The notes under the pieces are model-generated. The model had not been told where the DNA came from. It did not search any database and was given only the letters and a program-made list of their open reading frames with translations. The position numbers and the translations under genes are program-made. Shown in pieces: positions 1 to 8,905 of a DNA stretch of 64,000 nucleotides (the stretch's first letter is position 1; each line of letters opens with the position of its first letter). The stretch comes from Holophagaceae bacterium (GTDB lineage Bacteria > Acidobacteriota > Holophagae > Holophagales > Holophagaceae): assembly GCA_016710635.1 (NCBI GenBank), contig JADJVL010000006.1:124001-188000 (forward strand), given 5' to 3'.

Positions 1-80
1 CCGGCCGGGCAGCTTGGACAAGTTCCTTCCTGCTAGGATTTTTCCTGCAAGCTGCGTTAATTGGAGCAGGAGCAAGCCCC

Positions 81-806
81 TTGAGCCCTCGCCTCGGCGT
101 GAACATCGACCACGTGGCCACCCTTCGCCAGGCGCGAGGCGGGCGCGAACCCGAACCGGTGGCCGCGGCCCTGCTGGCCCAGAGCGCGGGCTGCAGCGGC
201 ATCACCGTGCACCTGCGCATGGACCGCCGCCACATCCAGGACAAGGACCTGCGCCTCCTGCGGGAAGTCCTCGCCGTGCCCCTCAACGTGGAATGCGCGG
301 CGACCCCCGAGGCCCTGGAAGCGGTCATCCCCTTCAAGCCCCACACGGCGACCCTCGTCCCCGAATCCCGGGAGGAGCTGACCACCCAGGGCGGACTGGA
401 CGCGGTCTTCCTGCAGGCCCACCTGAAGGGCGTGATCCGGGAGTTCCGCCAATCCGACATCAAGACGAGCCTCTTCCTTGACCCGGTGCCCGACCAGATC
501 AAAATGGCCGCGAAGCTGGAGGCGGACGCGGTGGAGCTGAACACGGGGACCTACTCCGACCTGCCCTTGGGCGCCGATCCCTCCTATGAGCTCTCCCGGC
601 TCCGGGACGCCGCCCGCTGGGCCTCCAAGCTGGGCCTGCGGGTGCTCGCCGGCCACGGGCTGAACCTGCGGAACGTGGGGCCCGTGGCGGAGATCCCCGA
701 GATCGAGGAACTGAACATCGGCCACAGCATCGTGGGCCGCGCGGTGCTCGTCGGCTTCGAGCGCGCGGTGCAGGAGATGCTCACCGCCATCGCGAGGAAG
801 CCATGA
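81..806 (+). CDS. pdxJ: Pyridoxine 5'-phosphate synthase
   Basis: PdxJ condenses 1-deoxyxylulose 5-phosphate with 3-amino-2-oxopropyl phosphate to pyridoxine 5'-phosphate in the DXP-dependent vitamin B6 pathway in the cytosol. The 241-residue protein has the family's usual length and its hallmark segments in order: NIDHVATLR (residues 8-16), HLRMDRRHI (about 44-52), NVECAAT with the catalytic Glu, the VPE..ELTTQGGLD block, LNTGTYS, GHGLN and NIGHSIVG near the C-terminus. The start is a TTG, chosen because homology begins at once after it and a GGAGCAGGAG purine run precedes it. Its last four bases overlap the receiver gene (ATGA), so the two are probably co-translated. The family assignment is secure; the exact start is less so. 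Confidence 0.95.
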   Translation: MSPRLGVNIDHVATLRQARGGREPEPVAAALLAQSAGCSGITVHLRMDRRHIQDKDLRLLREVLAVPLNVECAATPEALEAVIPFKPHTATLVPESREELTTQGGLDAVFLQAHLKGVIREFRQSDIKTSLFLDPVPDQIKMAAKLEADAVELNTGTYSDLPLGADPSYELSRLRDAARWASKLGLRVLAGHGLNLRNVGPVAEIPEIEELNIGHSIVGRAVLVGFERAVQEMLTAIARKP

Positions 807-1174
807 AGCGCATCCTCGTGGTGGACGACGACGGGGCCACCCGCGAACTCATGAAGGCCATCCTTTCCAAGGACGGCTTCGAGGTCGTCGAGGCGGGCGG
901 CGCCCATGCGGCCCGGGAGATCCTGGCCCAGGGGCCCGTGGACCTCATCTTCCTGGACGAGGCCATGCCCGGGGAGAGCGGCCACGAGTTGTGCCGCTTC
1001 GTCAAGCAGAGCCTCGGCGCCGCCGCCCCCAAGGTGGTGATGCTCACCGCCATGGAGGCGCAGGAGACCTGGCAGGAGGGCCTTGAGGCCGGCGCGGACG
1101 TCTTCGCGGTGAAACCCTTCGGCGGCGAGCGCATCCGCCTCCTCGCCCGCAACCTCCTTGGCGAGGGTGTCTGA
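803..1174 (+). CDS. Single-domain response regulator (CheY-like receiver)
   Basis: A 123-residue stand-alone receiver domain with no output domain. It shows the acidic pair DDD at residues 8-10, the phospho-acceptor Asp52 in FLDEAMP, the switch Thr82 in LTAM and the conserved Lys104 in VKPF, so it should be phosphorylatable. It overlaps pdxJ by 4 nt and the following DUF4388 gene by 1 nt, which suggests one operon. Such proteins act by binding partners. The DUF4388 protein next door is an obvious candidate partner, but this is inference. No cognate kinase gene is adjacent. Confidence 0.93.
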   Translation: MKRILVVDDDGATRELMKAILSKDGFEVVEAGGAHAAREILAQGPVDLIFLDEAMPGESGHELCRFVKQSLGAAAPKVVMLTAMEAQETWQEGLEAGADVFAVKPFGGERIRLLARNLLGEGV

Positions 1175-1995
1175 TGTCGAACCTGAAAGGCAACCTCCAG
1201 AGCATCAGCATCACGGACGTGCTGCAGCTGCTCCACGTCAACCGCAAGGCCGGCCTCCTCCAGGTCAATGGGGAAAAGGTCAACGGGGTGCTCTACATCA
1301 GCAATGGCGAAGTCATCCACGCCGAGACGCGGACCGCCAAGGGCGAGGCGGCGGCCTTCGACATCCTGGAATGGGAGAAGGGCGATTTCGAGTTCCTCGC
1401 CTCCAAGGTCACCGCCCAGCAGAGCATCCGCCGCACTGTGCCGGATCTCCTCATGGAAGCGGCCCGCACTTCGGATTCCCGCCGCCGGCTCAAGAGCCTC
1501 TTCCCGAACCTGGAGGCCGTGCCCTGCCCCACCTTGCAGGAGCCGGAGCTGACCGCGGGCCTCAAGCTGTACAGCGAGGACCGCAAGATCCTGCCCTTCT
1601 TCGACGGCTACCGGACCTTCCGGGAAGTCATGGCGGTGGCGGAGGCCAACGAAGTGGGCGTCCTCCAGTCCGCCAGCATCCTCCGGGACGCCGGCCGCCT
1701 GGAGGTCCTGGTCACCGATGTCGGCGTCACCATCGGCGTCCTCAAGTCCGGCTTCTTCAAAAAGGCGGATCATTTGGAACTGTCGCCCCTGGTGGAATCC
1801 ATCTGGCGCGGCATGACCCCCTACGCCAACCGTCCCCTCGACAACATCCGCGTCCTCTGGCCCGGCGGACCCGCCGTCGAGCCCGTGAAGTTCAACAAGG
1901 ACCTCAACGAGCGCGTCCTCGCCGTGCCCAAGGACCTCATCGACGCCTGGGGCATGCACGAAGGCCAGACCGTTTCCGTGCGGCCCGCGCCGTAG
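1174..1995 (+). CDS. DUF4388 domain protein
   Basis: A 273-residue protein with an N-terminal DUF4388 (PATAN-like) domain at about residues 4-95. It is recognisable by L.G.L....I.DVLQLLH..RK.G.L.V, then GVLYISNGEVIHA and the W..G.F.F stretch. DUF4388 proteins are common in delta-proteobacteria and Acidobacteria and are linked to two-component signalling and motility. The C-terminal 170 residues contain no motif I can name; a second winged-helix-like region is possible around FFDGYRTFREV. It shares one base (TGATG) with the receiver gene upstream, so the pair is probably a signalling unit. The biochemical role is unknown. Confidence 0.8.
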   Translation: MSNLKGNLQSISITDVLQLLHVNRKAGLLQVNGEKVNGVLYISNGEVIHAETRTAKGEAAAFDILEWEKGDFEFLASKVTAQQSIRRTVPDLLMEAARTSDSRRRLKSLFPNLEAVPCPTLQEPELTAGLKLYSEDRKILPFFDGYRTFREVMAVAEANEVGVLQSASILRDAGRLEVLVTDVGVTIGVLKSGFFKKADHLELSPLVESIWRGMTPYANRPLDNIRVLWPGGPAVEPVKFNKDLNERVLAVPKDLIDAWGMHEGQTVSVRPAP

Positions 1996-2039
1996 GGTGG
2001 TGGTCGGCAGAGTGGTCGAGTTGGGGACCGCATTCAGGG

Positions 2040-2180
2040 AAACCTGGAAGCAAGGGCCTCACTCTGGCTGCTTTTGCCTCGCTTCACCGAGGCTTCATTC
2101 CGACCCAGCCTGACGCGCTATCGCTTGCTTGCGCTTGAGTCCGACGCGGCCAACCGCCGCCGCGCCGGACTCAAGCACCT
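2040..2180 (-). repeat. Composite intergenic repeat, copy A (hairpin half)
   Basis: Read on the minus strand this is the same unit as at 18677 and 19063. It has a GC-rich palindrome (2133-2176) with outer arms GCTTGAGTCCG / CGGACTCAAGC and a short loop, followed by a conserved tail (GCGATAGCGCGTCAGGCTGG, then an AAGCCTCGGTGAA and AAAAGCAGCC block). The loop differs from copies B and C (GGTTG instead of ACTTT). It lies just after the DUF4388 stop and could act as a transcription end. The partner minisatellite half is at 3376-3425, about 1.2 kb away across an IS110 remnant. Confidence 0.8.
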
Positions 2181-2375
2181 CTATGTTCCCTTGCCTGCCT
2201 TCTCTGGGTGAAGGTAGGCCTAACCGGGGGGGATGGAGTGGTTCGGCCGTCGCATGACTCGATCAAAGTTCGGCCCCCCTTACCGGCGCCTGGAAGCTGG
2301 ACTCCATCCAGGGCTTCAGCCCGCTTCACGGGGGTGTTCCAGGCGTCGGCGGCTTCCTGCCTGAAAGGGGCAACG

Positions 2376-3190
2376 ATGGATCAATATGCTGGCTCGGGAT
2401 CAATGTGTCCAAAGCTACGATGGTCGCAGCTCTGCCGAAGGGAGTGGGTTTGCCAGGACCGATGCCGGACCGTGACCAGGCCGAAGCGCCGGAGGCTCCT
2501 GGGCTGGGCCACGGCAGGCTGGCGAGGCGGGCTTGGCCTGCGTGTGGAGGCGCCGGTGGCTACTCCAAGCGTTGGCGTGCTGGCTGCTCAGGCAGCAGCC
2601 TCCGGGCCTCGTGTGGGGAACAAGCGGATGCATTGGATGCGGTGGTCCTGGCCATTCGGGCGGCGTTTCAGCAGGGCCTTTGCGCTGCCTATGAACGGTT
2701 GAAAGCGGGAGCGCGCCCTCGTCGGACGGCCGGAAAACCGGCAGGAGATTGGGCGCTGACCGCACGCGGCGTCCGTGTGCGCATGCTTCGCCATGCCCGC
2801 AAGGCCTCGAAGAGCTGGACGAGGCATCCCTCGTCGATCGGTCGAGGAAGCCCGGGCCAGGCACCGACGCCTCAGCCATCCCCGGCGTCGGCCCAGTCCT
2901 CGCTGCCACGTTGATGGGTGAGCTCGGGGACCTCCGCGCTTTCGAGCACCCCAAGCAGTTGTCCCACTTCGTGGGGGTGGCGCCCGTGCTCCACACCAGC
3001 GGGACTTCCGTAGGCGCCCGTCCCCATGAGCAAGCGGGGCAATGGCCGCCTGCGCCAATGCTCTACATGGGCGCTCTGGCTGCCATCCGACCGACACGCC
3101 GTTCAAGCGCACCTACCAACACCTCTGCACGGGGGCGCCGTCCGCCCCCGGGGCCATCATGCGTAGCTCCTCATCGTCGCCCGCGGCGTC
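2376..3190 (+). pseudogene. IS110-family transposase remnant, multiply frameshifted
   Basis: Pieces of an IS110 transposase can be read in different frames. The N-terminal WLGINVSKATMVAAL stretch begins near 2390 and has the family's G-I-D-V-S-K-A-T start with Asp changed to Asn. A short ADALDAVVLAI piece follows near 2630. The C-terminal AIPGVGPVLAATLMGELGDL ... HPKQLSHFVGVAP ... LYMGALAAIR part runs from about 2870 to 3090. A further shift carries FKRTYQHL near 3100. At least three reading frames are needed, so no active protein is made. I see no clear terminal repeats, as is usual for IS110. Boundaries are approximate. Confidence 0.78.
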
Positions 3191-3375
3191 CTCGTACGAG
3201 GACCTAACCGGGTCTCCCCGGTCGAGCCCGATTGCTCCCGCCGGCTTTCCCGCCATGGCAGCGCGATGAGGCCGCAGCCCGGGCGGGGCAAAGCGAAGCG
3301 GCCCTGCGGCTTGCCTCGGGCGAGGACCTACCCTGGTGCGGGAAAGCCGGAACCCTTGACGGGCGACACACCATC

Positions 3376-3425
3376 TTTTGAAGGTCAACTGCAAGGTCAA
3401 GGTCAACTGAAAGGTCAAGATCAAC
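3376..3425 (-). repeat. GTTGACC minisatellite, copy A
   Basis: On the minus strand this reads as 18-bp units of the form GTTGACCTTGACCTTGCA, ending in GTTGACCTTCAAAAGATG. The same units and nearly the same ending (GTTGACCTTACAAAAGGTG) precede the hairpin in the copy at 18992-19114. Here the hairpin half is displaced to 2133-2176, on the other side of the IS110 remnant. Confidence 0.75.
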
Positions 3426-3484
3426 GGCACGCCGCCCAACGGTTCCGCAGAAGGCCGGGGCTCGGGGTCACAACCGTCCGAAGC

Positions 3485-4417
3485 TCACCCTCCGGACTTC
3501 CTGGCCCGCGGATGCGCCGAGTCGTAGGTCTTCGACAGCTGCTCCAGATCGACGTGGGTGTAGCGCTGGGTCGTGCTGAGGCTGGCGTGGCCCAGGAGTT
3601 CCTGGATGGCGCGGAGGTCCATGCCGCGATTCAGCAGATGGGTGGCGAAACTGTGGCGCAGGGCGTGGGGGCTGATGCGGGAGCGCACCGCCGTGTCCTG
3701 CAGGGCCTTCTGGAGGAAGGTGCGCACGGAGGTCGGCGTGAGGCGGCCGCCCTGCTGGTTGAGGAAGACCGCCGGTCCCGGAGGCAGGCCCTTCTCGGCG
3801 AGCAGCGCGCGCCGGTGGTCGAGGTACACCTCCAGGATCCGGCCCGCGTCCTCGTGGAAGGGGACCAGCCGCTCCTTGCGGCCCTTGCCCATGACCCGCA
3901 GGGTGCGCTCCGCCAGGAGCAGGTCCTGGAGATCCAGACCCACCAGCTCCGAAACACGCAGGCCCGACGCATAGAGCAGCTCGAGGAGGGCCTGCAGCCG
4001 CGCGGTGGGGAAGTCCACCGCCGCCGGCAGCGCCAGCAGGTCGGCGCTTTCGCCTTCCGTGAGGAAGGCCGGCAGCCGCGCCGCCTGCTTGGGGTTCCGC
4101 AGCCCCGAGGCCGGGTTCGCCGGCAGGCGGCCGGTCTCGAAGAGCCAGCGGAAGAAGGCGCGCACCGTGCTGAGGATGCGGGCCTGGCTCGCCGGGTCCA
4201 GGCCGCGCTGACCCAGTTCCAGGGCGAAGGCCCGCAGGGTGCGCGGCTTCACGTCCCAGGAGGTCCACCGGGCGTCCGCCGCATGGACCCGCAGCTTGTC
4301 CAGGTCCCCCCGCTGCGCCCGCGCGGTGTGGGGCGACACGCCCCGGGCCCGCTGCTCCAGGTGGAAGGCCTGGAGGGCTTCGCCCAGGGTGGCGCCGGCG
4401 GCGGGAAGGGGGTCCAT
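3485..4417 (-). CDS. xerC: Tyrosine recombinase XerC/XerD-like
   Basis: A site-specific tyrosine recombinase of 310 residues, the size of XerC/XerD proteins that resolve chromosome dimers at dif. The N-terminal SAM-like DNA-binding domain covers about residues 8-95. The catalytic domain carries all expected residues: Arg154 (ASGLRVSEL), Lys178 (GKGRKER), His251 and Arg254 (HALRHSFATH), His277 (LGHASL) and nucleophile Tyr286 (TQRYTHV). It is divergent from the acyl-CoA ligase gene, with starts only 9 bp apart, so the promoters must overlap coding sequence. A chromosomal Xer role is more likely than a phage integrase because of length and intactness, but XerC and XerD cannot be told apart here. 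Confidence 0.88.
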   Translation of the reverse strand: MDPLPAAGATLGEALQAFHLEQRARGVSPHTARAQRGDLDKLRVHAADARWTSWDVKPRTLRAFALELGQRGLDPASQARILSTVRAFFRWLFETGRLPANPASGLRNPKQAARLPAFLTEGESADLLALPAAVDFPTARLQALLELLYASGLRVSELVGLDLQDLLLAERTLRVMGKGRKERLVPFHEDAGRILEVYLDHRRALLAEKGLPPGPAVFLNQQGGRLTPTSVRTFLQKALQDTAVRSRISPHALRHSFATHLLNRGMDLRAIQELLGHASLSTTQRYTHVDLEQLSKTYDSAHPRARKSGG

Positions 4418-4426
4418 CCTGCTACG

Positions 4427-6282
4427 ATGCCATCATCCAACCCCAACTGGAGCGCCCGCGTGGCCGAGCCGACCACCATACCCGACATGTTCTACGCCGG
4501 CACTCGGCACCGCCTCGCCGACGCCCTCGCGGTGAAGCGCGACGGCGCCTACGCGCCCATCTCCAGCCAGGAGGTGGTGGACGCGGTGGAGCGATTGGCC
4601 CTGGCCCTCGAAGGCCGCGGCCTGAAGAAGGGCCAGCACGTGGCCCTGCTTTCCGAGAACCGCCCGGAGTGGGCCTACACCGACTATGCCTGCGCCATCC
4701 TGGGCCTGCCGGACGTCACCATCTACGCCACCCTCATGGCCAGCCAGGCGGCCTTCATCCTCGGCAACAGCAATTCGGTCTGGGTCTTCTGCTCGAACCA
4801 CGACCAGCTCCAGAAAGTGCTGGAAAGCTGGCACGAGCTGCCGGACCTGGCGGTGGCGGTGCTCATGGAAGGCGCGGTTCCCGTCGTCGAAGGGCGGACC
4901 ATCCTCTCCTTCGCCCAGCTGCTGGATGAAGGCCGGGAGCGCGAGGCCGAGCGGCCCAAGGTGCGGGAATGGGGCGCCGAACGCCAGCCCGGCGACCTCC
5001 TCACCCTCATCTACACCAGCGGCACCACCGCGGATCCCAAGGGCGCCATGCTCAGCCACGGCAACGTGGTCTCCAACATGCTGGCCTGCCTCAAGCACCT
5101 GCCCATCAAGGAGGGCGACCGCTGCCTCAGCTTCCTGCCCCTCACCCACATCTTCGAGCGCCTCGCGGGCCACTACGTGATGCTGCACATGGGCGCGAGC
5201 ATCTACTACGCGAGAGCGTCAACACCGTGCCCCAGAACCTGCTGGAGGCGCGGCCCACGGTGCTCTCCTCCGTGCCGCGCATCTACGAGAAGATCTACGC
5301 CAAGGTCATGGACACCGTCGGCAGCGGCGGGCGGGTGAAGCACCTGATCTTCAACTGGGCCATGAAGGTGGGCAAGCAGGTGGCGCCCTACCTCTACGAA
5401 AGCCGCCGCCCGGGCCCCTGGCTGGCCTTCCGCTACTGGCTGGCGAAGACCCTGGTCTTCGACAAGATCCACGCCCGCACCGGCGGCCGCCTGAACTTCG
5501 CCGCCAGCGGCGGTGCGCCCCTCTCCGCCCAGATCATGGAATTCTTCTGGATCATGGGTCTGCCCATCCTGGAGGGCTACGGCCTCACGGAGACCAGCCC
5601 GGTCATCACCTTCAACCGCTTCGGCTCGGCGAAACCCGGCTGCGTGGGCCTGCCCCTCTACGACACTTGGGAGGGCCGGCCCTTCCTGAAGATCGCGGAG
5701 GATGGCGAGATCCTCTGCCAGGGGCCCAACGTGATGCTGGGCTACTGGGCCAACCCGCAGGCCACGAGGGACGCCATCGACGCGGAGGGCTACTTCCACA
5801 CCGGCGACATCGGCGAACTGGACGAACAGGGCCGCCTCAAGATCACGGACCGCAAGAAGGAGCTGCTGGTGACGTCGGGGGGCAAGAAGATCCCGCCCTC
5901 CCCCATCGAGGACGCCCTCAAGTCCGACAAGTACATTTCCCAGGCGGTGCTCATCGGCGACCAGCGCAACTTCATCACCGCCCTCCTGGTGCCCAACTTC
6001 GACAGCCTCAAGCGCTGGGCCGCCATCAAGAAGCTGGCCTACGGCAACGAGCACGAGCTGGCCAACCTTCCAATGGTGAAGGCCAAGCTCCTCCAGCGCA
6101 TCGAGCGCGTCAACGCGGGCCTGCCCAGCTACGAGCGCATCAAGAAGATCGCCGTCCTCGAGCACGAGCTCACCATGGAAGGCGGCGAGCTGACGCCCAC
6201 CCTGAAGGTCAAGCGCCGGGTGGTGAGCGAGATGTACAAGGACCGCATCGAGGCGATGTACGCGGAGGGCAAGGAGGGCTGA
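4427..6282 (+). pseudogene. Long-chain fatty acid-CoA ligase, one apparent frameshift
   Basis: An AMP-forming acyl-CoA synthetase of the FadD/long-chain type, activating fatty acids with ATP and CoA. The N-terminal part (start ATG 4427, or GTG 4460) holds the P-loop-like LIYTSGTTADPKGAMLSH motif and LSFLPLTHIFERL. After GASIYYA, near 5210, the frame slips by one base and continues as ESVNTVPQNLLEARPTV, then VPRIYEKIY, the GYGLTETSP motif, the HTGDIGEL Asp motif and DRKKELLVTSGGK. Restoring one C in TACTACGC/GAGAGC would give a full protein of about 618 residues. Because everything else is intact, either a sequencing error or a very recent mutation explains it. Confidence 0.85.
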
Positions 6283-6318
6283 GGCCGCCGGCGCACCCGT
6301 CTAGGGCAGAATGGACGG

Positions 6319-7197
6319 ATGCAGACGACGCTCCGCCAGCTCCGGGACCTCTCGGACATGATCAAGTTCGAGCACACGGTCTTCGCGCTGCCCTTCGCGT
6401 TCCTTGGGGCGTTCGCGGCGGCCCAGGGCTTCCCGCCCCTAGGAAAGTGCCTGTGGATCCTGGTGGCGATGGTGGGGGCGCGGACGGCGGCGATGACCTT
6501 CAACCGGCTGGTGGATGCGGACGTGGACGCCGAGAACCCCCGCACGGCCCAGCGGCACCTTCCCGCGGGCCGCGTCTCCCAGGCGGGGGCGGTGCTCCTC
6601 TTCGGCGCTGGGGTGACGGTGTTCGGGTTCGCCGCGGGCCTGCTCGGGCCCCTCTGCTGGAAGCTGGCGCCCCTGGCCCTGGCCATCATCCTGGGCTACT
6701 CCCTGTGCAAGCGGTTCACGAGCTTCGCCCACCTGGTACTGGGGCTTTCCCTCGCCGGGGCGCCCCTGGGGGCCTGGATCGCCGTGCGCGGCGAGATCGA
6801 GGCGCCGGCCTTGTGGCTGGCGGGGGGCGTGCTGGCCTGGACCGGCGGCTTCGACATCCTCTACGCGCTGCAGGACGAGGCCTTTGACCGCAGCGCCGGC
6901 CTGCGCTCCATCCCGGCGACCTTCGGCACCCAGGGCGCGCTCTGGATGTCGCGGCTGCTGCACCTCGCCGCCCTGGTGGCCTGGGGCCGCTTCAACCTGC
7001 TGGTGCAGGCCTCGCCCTTCGCCTGGCTGGGCTGGGTGGTGGTGGCCGGCATCCTCGTCCGCGAACAATGGCTGGTGCGCGACGGCAGCCTCGAACGCAT
7101 CAACGAAGCCTTCTTCACCATGAACAGCCTGGTGGGCCTGGTCTTCTTCGCGGGACACCTCCTGGACCTTTTCATGGTGCGGGACGCCTTCGTGTGA
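6319..7197 (+). CDS. UbiA-family prenyltransferase (MqnP-like)
   Basis: An integral membrane prenyltransferase of 292 residues with about eight hydrophobic segments. It has both Mg-diphosphate Asp motifs of the family: NRLVDADVDAENPRT (about residues 56-70) and DILYALQDEAFD (about 179-190). UbiA proteins attach a polyprenyl chain to an aromatic acceptor. In menaquinone-making bacteria using the futalosine route this form is called MqnP; it is often annotated as 4-hydroxybenzoate polyprenyltransferase. No other quinone genes are in the window, so the acceptor is inferred, not shown. It starts 36 bp after the acyl-CoA ligase stop. Confidence 0.85.
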   Translation: MQTTLRQLRDLSDMIKFEHTVFALPFAFLGAFAAAQGFPPLGKCLWILVAMVGARTAAMTFNRLVDADVDAENPRTAQRHLPAGRVSQAGAVLLFGAGVTVFGFAAGLLGPLCWKLAPLALAIILGYSLCKRFTSFAHLVLGLSLAGAPLGAWIAVRGEIEAPALWLAGGVLAWTGGFDILYALQDEAFDRSAGLRSIPATFGTQGALWMSRLLHLAALVAWGRFNLLVQASPFAWLGWVVVAGILVREQWLVRDGSLERINEAFFTMNSLVGLVFFAGHLLDLFMVRDAFV

Positions 7198-7246
7198 AAA
7201 GCCGACCTCGACAGGGGCGGCGCCTGCTGGCACGGTGGTAGGTTCC

Positions 7247-8240
7247 ATGGCCGCAAACCCGTCCACCCGCCGTGCCCAGCGGCTGAGCCGCCCCGACGCC
7301 CATCGGTTCATCACGGTGATGCTGGTCTTCAGCCATCGGACCTACCGGCTGTCCATCACCCGGAAGTTCCTGGCCTGGACCCTGGGCCTCACCGCCGCCG
7401 TGGGCATGCTGGCCATGGTGGGCAGCGCCTACGGCTTCTGGGCCACCAAGAAGATCATGTCCTTCGACCGCCTCCAGAAGGAGACCGAAGCCCAGGCCAC
7501 CCAGTTGCGGGACACCCTGGGCCAGGCCCAAGGATTGGACGCGGAGATCACGGACCTGCGCCGGCAGCACGAACAGCTCATGAAGCTCCTGGACCCGCGC
7601 AATCCCGCCAACCAGCTCCCCGGTGTTGCCCTCCAAGGGGGACCCCAAGGCCACGGCGGCGGATCCGGGCAAAGTGGGCCACCTGCCCGCCGACCCCCGG
7701 CGCATCGGCCAGCTGAAGGAGGAGCTGGAACGGCGCGCGGAGGCCGCCCGGGTCATCCGCGCCCGCATGGAGCCCATCCTCCAGGCCTGGGCCCACACCC
7801 CTTCCATCCCGCCCACCGCCGGCCAGCTCGCCTCGGGTTTCGGCATCCGCGTGAATCCCTTCAACCGGGTGGGGGAGGAAGGCGACAGCCTGCTGGGCTT
7901 CCACTCGGGCCTGGACATCAGCAACGGGGAAGGCACCCCCGTGCAGGCCACCGCCGAAGGGGTCGTGGAATCCGCCGGCTGGGCCGACCGCTACGGGTAC
8001 GCGGTGGTGGTCCGCCACAACGAAGAGCTGGAGACCCTCTACGGCCACCTGAGCCACTACTTCGTGAAGGAAGGCGATCGGGTCAGCCGGGGCCAGATCG
8101 TGGGGCGCATGGGCCACAGTGGCCGGGCCACCGGCAACCACCTGCACTACGAGGTCCGCCGGGGCGGCAAGCCCGTGGATCCCAAGCCCTACCTGCGGCT
8201 CCAGAAGGAATGGCTGGCGCGGCTCGGGCAGGACGCCTAG
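7247..8240 (+). pseudogene. M23-family peptidoglycan peptidase, one apparent frameshift
   Basis: A membrane-anchored LytM/M23 zinc endopeptidase. From ATG 7247 there is a short cytoplasmic part, one membrane segment (about residues 36-58) and a coiled coil (SFDRLQKETEAQATQLRDTL and following). Near 7620, in a CCCC run, the frame shifts by +1. The rest continues in frame from about 7623 with another helix and the catalytic domain: HSGLD with zinc ligands, GHLSHY and the NHLHYEVR HxH motif. Removing one C restores a protein of about 330 residues. The bactofilin gene follows at 8363; M23 peptidases and bactofilins are often paired and act together in cell shape. Confidence 0.85.
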
Positions 8241-8362
8241 GAGACCGCGGTTCCTTCGTCGCAAATATTTCCGGCAAAGGACTAAGGCACGCTCCGGTCC
8301 TGTCGCGGGACCCTTGGCCCCGAAAGTGATACTCTGGCCCTTCGCCCCTTCCGGAGGTTCCC

Positions 8363-8899
8363 ATGTTTGACCAGAAGAAGCGCAGTGACTCCATGCAGGC
8401 GGTTCATTCCCTCCTGGGCAAGGGCACCACCTGGAAGGGTGAGATCCACACCGGCGAAACCAGCCTGCGGGTCGAAGGCCACGTGGACGGTTCCATCCAC
8501 AGCGAAGGCGAAGTCACCGTGGCCCCGACGGGTCTGGTGACCGGCACCATCCACGCCAAGCACATGGTGGTCACCGGCAAGGCCGTGGGCACCTTCAAGA
8601 TCGCCGAATGCCTGGAGATCCACGGCTCCGGCTGCGTGGAGGGCGAAGTCGAAGTGGGCAGCCTCGTGGTGGACGAAGGCGGCATCCTCCAGGGCACCTG
8701 CACCCGCCGCGGCCACAAGGCCACCGTGGTGCCCGCGCCCGTCGTGGCCAAGGCCCCCGAGAAGGTTCCCGAGCGCAACGGAGACAAGAACAACGGCGGC
8801 AAGGCCCCCCAGCGCTTCCCCCCCGAGAGCAAGCCCGAGGCCAAGGTCGAGCCGAAGGTCGAAGAACTGCTGGTGGGCGCCGGCGGATCGAAGCACTGA
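8363..8899 (+). CDS. Bactofilin family cytoskeletal protein
   Basis: A 178-residue bactofilin (DUF583). The core beta-helix (about residues 18-115) is built of short repeats such as GKGTTWKGEIHTGETSLRVEG, then VDGSIHSEGEVTVAP and VTGTIHAKHMVVTGKAVG. The C-terminal 60 residues are charged and low in complexity (rich in Lys, Pro and Glu), as usual for the family. Bactofilins polymerise without nucleotide and recruit cell-wall enzymes; the M23 peptidase directly upstream is the likely client. A TTCCGGAGGTT ribosome site precedes the ATG. The gene converges on argC with only 6 bp between the stops. Confidence 0.93.
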   Translation: MFDQKKRSDSMQAVHSLLGKGTTWKGEIHTGETSLRVEGHVDGSIHSEGEVTVAPTGLVTGTIHAKHMVVTGKAVGTFKIAECLEIHGSGCVEGEVEVGSLVVDEGGILQGTCTRRGHKATVVPAPVVAKAPEKVPERNGDKNNGGKAPQRFPPESKPEAKVEPKVEELLVGAGGSKH

Positions 8900-8905
8900 G
8901 CAGCG

